This document shows positions 1-6,236 of a stretch of DNA of 12,612 nt, piece by piece; positions within the stretch are counted from its first letter, which is position 1; every line of letters starts with the position of its first letter. Under the pieces are notes generated by a model. It was given only the letters and a program-made list of their open reading frames with translations, was not told the DNA's origin and did not search any database. The DNA comes from Clostridia bacterium (lineage in GTDB: Bacteria > Bacillota > Clostridia > Oscillospirales > CAG-272), in contig JAFTMP010000252.1 in NCBI GenBank assembly GCA_017452335.1, forward strand, positions 1 to 12,612, in the 5' to 3' direction. Both the position numbers and the translations under genes were made by a program.

Positions 1-36
1 ACAAAAGAAGCCCTTCAAGTCACCTTGAAGGGCTTC
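1..36 (-). terminator. Rho-independent terminator of purA
   Basis: A perfect 13-bp inverted repeat (7-19 with 24-36, loop 20-23) lies 17 bp downstream of the purA stop codon. Read on the minus strand, the stem is followed by TTTTGT (positions 6-1). There is no T-run on the plus strand, so it works in the purA direction only. Confidence 0.9.
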
Positions 37-53
37 GGCGGAAAAAATGCCGA

Positions 54-1325
54 TTATCTCTCAATGTAAGCGTCTCTTTCAGCGCCTACGGAAACATACT
101 TAATGGGACAGCCTGCCAGCTCTTCCAAAGCAAGTACATAGTCTCTTGCTTCCTTGGGCAGGTCTTCAAAGCTTCTCACGCCCGAAATATCGCAGTGCCA
201 GCCGGGCATATACTCGATTACAGGCTTAGCCTTGTTGAGCGCTTCGCCGGTGGGGAAGTCGAAGGTCTTTACGCCGTCGATCTCGTAAGCGGTGCATACG
301 GGGATCTGATCTAAATAAGAGAGCACGTCCATCTTGGTCAGTGCCAGCACGTCAGCGCCCTGTGCTCTCACGCCGTAGCGGGAAGCCACTGCGTCAAAGG
401 CACCCACTCTTCTGGGTCTGCCGGTTGCCGCGCCGTATTCTCCGCCTGCCTCGCGCAGTGCCTCAGCCTCATCGCCCCACATTTCAACAGTGAAGGGTCC
501 CTCGCCAACGCAGGAGGAATATGCCTTCATGATACCGATGGAGAGATCCAGCTTGTGGTTGGGAATACCCGAGCCCACAGGACCGTAAGCGGCAATGGTG
601 GAAGAAGAGGAGGTATAAGGATAGATACCGAAGTCGATATCACGAAGCGCACCAAGCTGTGCCTCGAGCATGACCTTCTTGCCTTCCTTGAGTGCGTTAT
701 CCAGATAAATGGAGGTGTCGCAGATGAAGGGCTTGAAAATGTCGCCGTAGGTTCTCAGCCAGCCAAGCATTGCTTCATAGGACAGCTTTTCGCCGCCGTA
801 TACCTTTTCCACGGTCAGAGACTTGAAGTCTACAATGTCCTTCAGTCTGCTTTCCAGATATTCGGGATGAAGCAGGTCGCCCATGCGAATGCCCTTCTTC
901 ATGTATTTATCGCCGTAAACGGGAGAAATGCCTCTGCCGGTAGAGCCGAACTTCTTGTCCTTGAGTCTCTGCTCTTCCATGCGGTCCAAAGCCACGTGGT
1001 AGGGCATGCAGATCTGTGCCTTATCGCTGATCTTCAGGTTGTCGGGGGTGATCTTTACGCCTGCATCGGTCAGTCTCTTGACCTCACCTGCCAGGTGCTC
1101 AATATCAATTACCATACCGTTACCCATCACGCATACCACGTCTTCGCGCAGAATGCCCGAGGGCAGCAGGTTGAGAATGAATTTACCCAAATGGTTTACA
1201 ACGGTATGACCGGCGTTGTTGCCGCCCTGATACCGTACTACGATATCCTGTTCCTCGGAGAGCAGGTCTACCATGCGTCCTTTGCCTTCGTCGCCCCAGT
1301 TGATGCCCACAATTGCAGTTAACAT
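54..1325 (-). CDS. purA: Adenylosuccinate synthase (divergent PurA)
   Basis: Cytosolic enzyme that joins IMP and L-aspartate using GTP to give adenylosuccinate, the first committed step from IMP to AMP. At 423 aa the length is normal for the family. The N-terminal GTP/IMP loop reads NWGDEGKGR (residues 9-17) with catalytic Asp12, and GGNNAGHT carries catalytic His40. STGRG, DIDFGIYPYTSS, ATGRPRRVGAFD and LALTKMDVL match the other family blocks. Several positions depart from the common bacterial form as I remember it: NWGDEGKGR for QWGDEGKGK, STGRGISP for TTGRGIGP, and GALRDID for GTLLDID. This suggests a divergent clade or paralog, but all the key residues I can place are present. The start at 1325 is supported by an AAAGGCGG ribosome binding site 9 bases upstream (1335-1342). 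The gene appears monocistronic, with its own promoter and terminator, and is transcribed away from the exporter operon. Confidence 0.96.
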   Translation of the reverse strand: MLTAIVGINWGDEGKGRMVDLLSEEQDIVVRYQGGNNAGHTVVNHLGKFILNLLPSGILREDVVCVMGNGMVIDIEHLAGEVKRLTDAGVKITPDNLKISDKAQICMPYHVALDRMEEQRLKDKKFGSTGRGISPVYGDKYMKKGIRMGDLLHPEYLESRLKDIVDFKSLTVEKVYGGEKLSYEAMLGWLRTYGDIFKPFICDTSIYLDNALKEGKKVMLEAQLGALRDIDFGIYPYTSSSSTIAAYGPVGSGIPNHKLDLSIGIMKAYSSCVGEGPFTVEMWGDEAEALREAGGEYGAATGRPRRVGAFDAVASRYGVRAQGADVLALTKMDVLSYLDQIPVCTAYEIDGVKTFDFPTGEALNKAKPVIEYMPGWHCDISGVRSFEDLPKEARDYVLALEELAGCPIKYVSVGAERDAYIER

Positions 1326-1393
1326 TTCCTTATTCCGCCTTTCACTTATAAAAAATCGGTTGTTTTCGGTTTTATATCAGTATTGGAGTTTGG

Positions 1394-1413
1394 GTGCCGA
1401 AAAAGCACGGCAC
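1394..1413 (-). other. Hairpin at the 5' end of the purA leader
   Basis: GTGCCG (1394-1399) pairs with CGGCAC (1408-1413) around an 8-nt loop. The RNA hairpin would sit essentially at the predicted transcript 5' end. It could stabilise the mRNA. It does not resemble a riboswitch I recognise, and no U-run follows that would make it an attenuator. Confidence 0.45.
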
Positions 1414-1421
1414 ACAACACT

Positions 1422-1450
1422 ATTATACAACCTTTTGTGCGTTTTGTAAA
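1422..1450 (-). promoter_or_regulatory. Predicted sigma-A-type promoter of purA
   Basis: On the minus strand, TTTACA (-35, 1445-1450) and TATAAT (-10, 1422-1427) are separated by exactly 17 bases. Transcription would begin near 1415, giving a leader of about 90 nt. Confidence 0.8.
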
Positions 1451-1573
1451 GAGGGAAGTGGGGTAAAGTTATCGTTCTTTTCTATACCAAGTATAAGTTA
1501 AAATTATCATTCCAAAACAGTGTATAACTATTTCTTATGATGAGAGATTTTTTGCAGACGCTTGAAAAAGATA

Positions 1574-1602
1574 TTGACAAACATCAAAAAGGGTGCTATA
1601 CT
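1574..1602 (+). promoter_or_regulatory. Promoter of the marR-ABC exporter operon
   Basis: A perfect -35 (TTGACA, 1574-1579) and a near-perfect -10 (TATACT, 1597-1602) are separated by 17 bases. A TG at 1594-1595 makes it an extended -10. This is an intrinsically strong promoter, which fits a unit held down by a repressor. Confidence 0.9.
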
Positions 1603-1626
1603 AAAATTAGTTTGAAATCTAATTTT
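1603..1626 (+). promoter_or_regulatory. Palindromic operator, probable MarR binding site
   Basis: A 24-bp imperfect palindrome: AAAATTAG (1603-1610) and CTAATTTT (1619-1626) are perfect inverted copies, and 10 of 12 positions match per half-site when the centre is included. It begins directly after the -10 box and spans the expected transcription start, where a bound dimer would block RNA polymerase. The A/T-rich TTAG-N8-CTAA pattern fits MarR-family operators. Autorepression is inferred from position. Confidence 0.75.
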
Positions 1627-1665
1627 ATAAAGACAGCAAATAAAAAATGAGAAAGGAAGAGATCA

Positions 1666-2184
1666 ATGAGTGAAGAGAATATGATCAAGCAGCATTGTCC
1701 CGAGCAGCATGGAGCGCCCGAAAAGGAGATCATGTTTGTGGTCAATCAGCTCTCGCGTATTTTTCAGCATGAAATGCGCAAGGTCTGCGAGGAAAACGGG
1801 GTGCCGGTGGGCTACAGAAACCTGCTGTTCCATTTGGTGCACAACGACGGGTGCAGTCAGAGAAGACTGGCAAAGCTCACAGGCTTAAAGCCCTCCACCG
1901 TCAGCATTGCCCTTGAAAAGATGGAGCGGGACGGCTATGTGACCAGAGAAAAAAACATGATGGACCAGCGGGCGGTGCGGGTGTACTTAACCGAAAAGGG
2001 CAAGGATGTGGACCGCGCAAACAGAGCACGCATCAAGGTGTTGGATGAACGCTTTTCAAAAACCGTGACACCCGAGGAGAAAAGGGAGCTGGTTGCCCTT
2101 CTTGAAAAGGTGATGAGAGGGTACTGTGAGGAGCAGGGATGGGAGCATCCCCCTTTTTGCGGACGCACGGACGAAGAGCATTGA
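1666..2184 (+). CDS. MarR-family transcriptional regulator
   Basis: A 172-aa winged helix-turn-helix protein. The recognition helices lie around residues 63-86 (CSQRRLAKLTGLKPSTVS), followed by the family's typical linker and wing, including MERDGYVTRE, DQRAVRVYLTEKGK and flanking helices for dimerisation. The family consists of dimeric DNA-binding proteins, usually repressors released by small ligands or by oxidation. It is the first gene of the operon, with a ribosome binding site AAAGGAAG at 1652-1659, a palindrome overlapping the transcription start, and two ABC exporter genes 18 bp downstream. This suggests it represses its own operon and senses an exported compound. It carries five cysteines (C11, C41, C63, C154, C165) and a short C-terminal tail, WEHPPFCGRTDEEH. 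Redox sensing is possible but there is no direct evidence for it. Confidence 0.93.
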   Translation: MSEENMIKQHCPEQHGAPEKEIMFVVNQLSRIFQHEMRKVCEENGVPVGYRNLLFHLVHNDGCSQRRLAKLTGLKPSTVSIALEKMERDGYVTREKNMMDQRAVRVYLTEKGKDVDRANRARIKVLDERFSKTVTPEEKRELVALLEKVMRGYCEEQGWEHPPFCGRTDEEH

Positions 2185-2202
2185 AGAAAGCAGGGAAAGT
2201 AG

Positions 2203-4152
2203 ATGAAAAAATGGTCAAAATACGTTAAACCTTACCTAAAATACTTCATTTTAGGTCCTCTTTGCATGATCGTGGAAGTCATCGGAGAGGTATTGATGCC
2301 CTTGTTTTTTGCCAGAGTCATGAATTTGGGCTCGGCATTTCAGGGCATCGGCAGAGAGATCACTGCCGCAATAGACGCCCTTAGCGCGGGAAGCGCTTAC
2401 GACGGGGAAACGCTGATGGGCTTTGTAAAGCATCTGGGGTCCGATGCGCTGGACAGTGCCGCGGCACTTTTTGAAAAGGCACTGCAGGCAGGCAATACCC
2501 CTGCGGCATTGGAGGCGCTTGAAAGCATGCAGAGTATTGCCGCAGATCTAACGGCAGGACCCTATGTGTGGCAGACCATGGGCACGGCAGTGCTGATGGT
2601 GCTGGTGGCACTGCTCATGATGCTGGGGGGCGTTGGCGGCTCTTATTTCGGATCCAAGGCATCGGTCAACTTTGCCGCAGATCTGCGCCGCGACCTGTTT
2701 GCCAAGGTACAGGGCTTCTCCTTTGCCAGCATTGACAAATTCTCCACAGGGTCTTTAGTAACCAGACTGACCAACGATGTGACCCAGATCCAAAACGTGG
2801 TGAACATGATGCTGCGTATGATGCTGCGTGCACCCGGTATGATGATCGGTGCGCTTATTATGGCAATTTCCCTGCGTCCCGACCTGTCGGTGGTGCTGGC
2901 AGTGGTGCTGCCTTTGATGCTGGTGGTGATCGTGATCCTGGTAATTACCAGCTTCCCCCGCTTTAGCAGAATGCAGGAAAAGATGGATGCGCTCAACTCC
3001 ACCGTGCAGGAAAACATCACCAATGTGCGGGTGGTGAAGTCCTTTGTCAGCGAGGATCGGGAAAAGGAGAAATTCCGTGTTGCCAATAGGAATATGAAAA
3101 AAGCGGGCATGTCTGCCATGAAGCTCATGCTCTTCATGTCTCCTGTGATGACGCTGTTTATGAACGTGACCGTGATGGTGATCTTGTGGTTTGGCGCAGG
3201 TATGGTGCAAAACCACGGCATGGAGATCGGTGATCTGTCTGCCTTCATTTCTTATGTAACGCAGATCTTGTCCTCCTTGATGATGGTGACCATGATGTTC
3301 GTCATGTTTTCCCGTGCCATGGCATCCTCCAAGCGTATTTGGGCGGTGCTCGACGAGCATACCGATCTCACTGACGAGCTTTCCAAGTGCAAGGATGCCA
3401 CGGTGCAGGGCGGCGAGATCGTCTTTGAAAACGTGACCTTCCGCTACTATAAGGGCAGTGAGGATCCGGTGCTGGATCGTATCAATTTGAAAATCCCCGC
3501 AGGGGCAACGGTGGGCATCATCGGCTCCACGGGCTGTGGAAAGACCACGCTGGTGTCGCTCATTCCCCGTTTGTATGACGTGGACGAGGGACGAGTGCTG
3601 GTGGACGGCATTGACGTGCGAGACTATTCTCTGCACCATTTGCGAGAAGGCGTGGGCATGGTGCTTCAAAAGAACGTGCTCTTCTCGGGTACGATCGAAG
3701 ACAACCTGCGCTGGGGCGATGAGGACGCAAGCATGGATGCGCTTTTAGAGGCATCCACCCTGGCACAGGCAGACAAATTCGTTTCCACCTTTACAGAAGG
3801 ATATCACACCAAGCTGGATCAGGGCGGAACCAACGTTTCGGGCGGTCAGAAGCAACGGCTTTGCATTGCAAGAGCACTGTTAAAGAAGCCGGGCATTCTG
3901 ATCTTGGACGACTCCACCTCTGCAGTGGATACCGCCACCGAGCGGCAGATTCGAGAGGGTCTTGCCGATTATCTTGAAAACTCCACCAAAATTATTATTG
4001 CACAGCGTATCAGCTCGGTGAAGGACGCTGATATGATCGTGGTGATGGAAAACGGCAGAATTACAGGCGTGGGTACGCACGACGAGCTGATGGAAAGCAA
4101 CGAGGATTACAAGGAGATCTTCGTTTCGCAGACCGACGGCAGAAATTCTTAA
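2203..4152 (+). CDS. ABC exporter half-transporter, degenerate-NBD subunit (EfrA/BmrC/LmrC-like)
   Basis: A 649-aa membrane protein with an N-terminal six-helix exporter domain (about residues 12-330) and a C-terminal nucleotide-binding domain. Visible motifs are Walker A GSTGCGKT (441-448), Q-loop Gln489, signature VSGGQ (545-549), Walker B LILDD (catalytic Glu replaced by Asp570) and a switch position AQR with Gln601 in place of His. These two replacements mark the subunit that builds the non-hydrolysing ATP site of a heterodimeric exporter; the active site then lies in the partner. About 75 residues (45-120), mostly helical, are inserted between TM1 and TM2 and would lie outside the cell. 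The ribosome binding site is AGGGAAAG (2192-2199). Spacing of 18 bp on both sides indicates one operon. The substrate cannot be read from the sequence; multidrug or antimicrobial peptide export is typical of relatives. Confidence 0.94.
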   Translation: MKKWSKYVKPYLKYFILGPLCMIVEVIGEVLMPLFFARVMNLGSAFQGIGREITAAIDALSAGSAYDGETLMGFVKHLGSDALDSAAALFEKALQAGNTPAALEALESMQSIAADLTAGPYVWQTMGTAVLMVLVALLMMLGGVGGSYFGSKASVNFAADLRRDLFAKVQGFSFASIDKFSTGSLVTRLTNDVTQIQNVVNMMLRMMLRAPGMMIGALIMAISLRPDLSVVLAVVLPLMLVVIVILVITSFPRFSRMQEKMDALNSTVQENITNVRVVKSFVSEDREKEKFRVANRNMKKAGMSAMKLMLFMSPVMTLFMNVTVMVILWFGAGMVQNHGMEIGDLSAFISYVTQILSSLMMVTMMFVMFSRAMASSKRIWAVLDEHTDLTDELSKCKDATVQGGEIVFENVTFRYYKGSEDPVLDRINLKIPAGATVGIIGSTGCGKTTLVSLIPRLYDVDEGRVLVDGIDVRDYSLHHLREGVGMVLQKNVLFSGTIEDNLRWGDEDASMDALLEASTLAQADKFVSTFTEGYHTKLDQGGTNVSGGQKQRLCIARALLKKPGILILDDSTSAVDTATERQIREGLADYLENSTKIIIAQRISSVKDADMIVVMENGRITGVGTHDELMESNEDYKEIFVSQTDGRNS

Positions 4153-4170
4153 GGAAGAGAGGTAGAAAAA

Positions 4171-6159
4171 ATGGCTAAAAGAACCCTTGAAGAACTCCAA
4201 AAGCAATATGCATCCTCCTCTTCCATGCCGGGCAAGGGCCCGGGCGGACCCGGAAGAGGTCCCGGAAGAGGTCCCGGAGGACCCGGACCCCGCGGCAGAA
4301 TGATGGGCGGCAAGCCCAAGGACACCAAAAAGACGCTGGGCAGACTGATGAAGTATCTTGCGAAATTCAAATTCAGACTCCTTGCTGTGCTCTTTTGTAT
4401 GCTGGGCTCTACACTGACCTCCCTTGTGGCATCCTTTATGCTCAGCCCCGTGATCAACCGCATTGCAGGGGTGGAGCTTGATGAAAAGGCAGGCTTTTTC
4501 GTGCGCTTGGCGGATCGGATCTTTGCCTCGGTTGCAGAGCTGGAGCCCTTTGCAAGCCTGCTTGCAAGAGACGACTTTACCCCCATGCTGGTGTATCTTG
4601 TTGCGGCGCTCGCCGTGATGGCACTGGTTTATCTCTCGGGCATTGTGTTCAACTATCTGCAGGGACGGCTGATGCTCTCCGTTTCCCAGGGAACGGGCGA
4701 AAACCTGCGAAACGATCTTTTTGAAAAGCTGCAGACCCTGCCTGTCAGATATTTTGACGCCAACAGCACGGGCGAGGTCATGAGCCGCTTCACCAACGAT
4801 ATTGACAACGTGGATATGATGCTCAATAACTCCTTGACCTCCATGGTCTCGGGCGTTGTGTCGCTGGTGGGCACCTTCGTGTTTATGATCACCACCAACA
4901 TTTGGCTCACCCTCATCATCCTGCTCTTTACCCCCATTTTCATCTTTGGCGGCGGCATGATCGCCAAGCGCAGCTCCAAATACTACAAGGGACAGCAGTC
5001 TGCCCTTGGTGCGGTCAACGGCTATATTGAAGAGTCGGTAACGGGGCAGAAGGTGGTCAAGGTCTTCAATCATGAAGAGACATGTGTTGATGAATTCGCC
5101 CTGCTCAATGACGATTTGAGAGACAAACAGTTCAAGGCACAGTTTTACGGCGGCATCATGGGTCCCATTATGGGCAATACCTCCCAGATCACCTACGCCT
5201 TTACCGTGTGTATCGGCGGCGTGCTCATGTTCCTTACCGGCTTTACCCCCGGAGAACTGACGGTCTTCTCCACCTATTCCAGACAATTCTCCATGCCCAT
5301 CAATATGATCTCTCAGCAGATGTCCTCTATCTTTTCTGCCCTTGCAGGTGCAGAGAGAGTTTTTGCGGTGATGGATATGGAGCCCGAAAAGCCCGATGCA
5401 CCCGATGCAGATCCCATGCCCGAGATGCAGGGGTATGTGCGCGTGGAAAACGTGACCTTCGGCTATGTGCCCGATAAGACGGTGTTAAAGAACATCTCCC
5501 TTTACGCAAAGCCGGGACAGAAGATTGCCTTCGTGGGCTCCACGGGTGCGGGTAAAACCACCATCACCAATCTGCTCAACCGCTTCTACGATATTGAAGA
5601 GGGCGGCATTACCATTGACGGCGTGGATATCCGCAACATCAAGAGAGAGGTGCTTAGAAAGAACATCGCCATGGTATTGCAGGATACACACCTGTTCACA
5701 GGAACTGTGATGGAGAATATCCGCTATGGACGCCCCGATGCCACCGATGAAGAGGTGATCGCGGCGGCAAAGACCGCCTCGGCACATTCCTTTATCATGC
5801 GTCTTGAAAAGGGCTACGATACCATGCTCACGGGCGACGGCGCAAACCTCTCCCAGGGTCAGCGCCAGCTTTTAAACATCGCCAGAGCCGCCATTTCAAA
5901 AGCACCCATCCTGGTGCTTGACGAGGCGACCTCCTCGGTGGATACCCGTACCGAGCGTCATATCGAGCGGGGTATGGATCGTCTGATGACCAACCGTACC
6001 ACCTTTGTCATCGCCCACCGCCTGTCCACCGTGCGCAATTCCAACGCCATCATGGTGCTTGAAAAGGGCGAGATCATCGAGAGAGGCACTCATGACGAGC
6101 TCCTCCAAATGAAGGGCAGATACCACGAGCTTTACACCGGTAAAGCGGAGTTGGATTAA
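4171..6159 (+). CDS. ABC exporter half-transporter, catalytic subunit (EfrB/BmrD/LmrD-like)
   Basis: A 662-aa partner of the preceding half-transporter. Residues 19-47 form a Gly/Pro/Arg-rich cytoplasmic tail before TM1 (about 68-94). A loop of about 40 residues separates TM1 and TM2 (about 138-163). The nucleotide-binding domain has Walker A GSTGAGKT (456-463), signature LSQGQ (560-564, Gln replacing the first Gly of LSGGQ), Walker B LVLDE with catalytic Glu585, and switch His616 (IAHR). In the head-to-tail dimer, this altered signature faces the degenerate Walker B/switch of subunit 1, and the canonical signature of subunit 1 faces this intact site. The dimer therefore has one hydrolytic and one degenerate site. 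The ribosome binding site AGGAAGAGAGG (4152-4162) overlaps the end of the upstream gene. The operon ends at the terminator 12 bp downstream. Confidence 0.94.
   Translation: MAKRTLEELQKQYASSSSMPGKGPGGPGRGPGRGPGGPGPRGRMMGGKPKDTKKTLGRLMKYLAKFKFRLLAVLFCMLGSTLTSLVASFMLSPVINRIAGVELDEKAGFFVRLADRIFASVAELEPFASLLARDDFTPMLVYLVAALAVMALVYLSGIVFNYLQGRLMLSVSQGTGENLRNDLFEKLQTLPVRYFDANSTGEVMSRFTNDIDNVDMMLNNSLTSMVSGVVSLVGTFVFMITTNIWLTLIILLFTPIFIFGGGMIAKRSSKYYKGQQSALGAVNGYIEESVTGQKVVKVFNHEETCVDEFALLNDDLRDKQFKAQFYGGIMGPIMGNTSQITYAFTVCIGGVLMFLTGFTPGELTVFSTYSRQFSMPINMISQQMSSIFSALAGAERVFAVMDMEPEKPDAPDADPMPEMQGYVRVENVTFGYVPDKTVLKNISLYAKPGQKIAFVGSTGAGKTTITNLLNRFYDIEEGGITIDGVDIRNIKREVLRKNIAMVLQDTHLFTGTVMENIRYGRPDATDEEVIAAAKTASAHSFIMRLEKGYDTMLTGDGANLSQGQRQLLNIARAAISKAPILVLDEATSSVDTRTERHIERGMDRLMTNRTTFVIAHRLSTVRNSNAIMVLEKGEIIERGTHDELLQMKGRYHELYTGKAELD
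4237..4292 (+). repeat. Short in-frame tandem repeat coding a Gly-Pro-Arg tail
   Basis: The 12-bp unit CCCGGAAGAGGT occurs twice head to tail (4249-4260 and 4261-4272) with degenerate copies on both sides. It encodes the PGRGPGRGPGGPG stretch of the second exporter subunit. The unit length is a multiple of three, so gain or loss of copies would keep the frame. Confidence 0.8.
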
Positions 6160-6170
6160 ATTGACACAAA

Positions 6171-6215
6171 GAAAAACAAGATCCGCAAGCGTGATGCTTG
6201 CGGATCTTGTTTTTC
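6171..6215. terminator. Bidirectional terminator between convergent operons
   Basis: A perfect 20-bp inverted repeat (6171-6190 with 6196-6215) surrounds the loop GTGAT. Each arm ends in a run of five T residues on its own outgoing strand (TTGTTTTTC), so the structure can terminate the exporter operon (+) and the surface-protein operon (-). It begins 12 bp after the exporter stop codon and 22 bp beyond the large surface gene's stop codon. Confidence 0.95.
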
Positions 6216-6236
6216 TAGAGCCTATGGATAGCGGCG

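Larger units (their letters stand above)
1326..1665. other. Divergent purA / marR intergenic region
   Basis: This 340-bp stretch has no credible coding frame. It holds the purA leader and promoter (to 1450), an A/T-rich stretch of about 120 bp with no assigned function, and the marR promoter and operator (from 1574). The middle part includes a small inverted repeat, TATAC-CAA-GTATA (1483-1495), whose role is unknown. Confidence 0.8.

Noticed and set aside
555..1322. A 255-codon plus-strand frame opposite purA
   Set aside because: It is antisense to a well-conserved enzyme, has no recognisable domain, and no promoter or ribosome binding site supports it.
1483..1495. TATAC-CAA-GTATA inverted repeat as an operator or a second purA promoter
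   Set aside because: It is short, A/T-rich, and no well-spaced -35/-10 pair on either strand uses it. Kept only as a remark in the intergenic description.
2755..3669. A 304-codon minus-strand frame opposite the first exporter gene
   Set aside because: Extreme His/Gln/Arg content and full overlap with the exporter coding region mark it as a shadow frame.
4237..4292. Direct repeats considered as a CRISPR-like array
   Set aside because: Units are 12 bp, contiguous without spacers, and lie in frame inside a coding region.
3880..5286. A 468-codon open frame on the minus strand opposite the two exporter genes
   Set aside because: It spans the end of one exporter gene and the start of the next, is rich in His, Gly and Gln in the way typical of antisense readings of this composition, has no clear ribosome binding site and lies opposite convincingly conserved genes.
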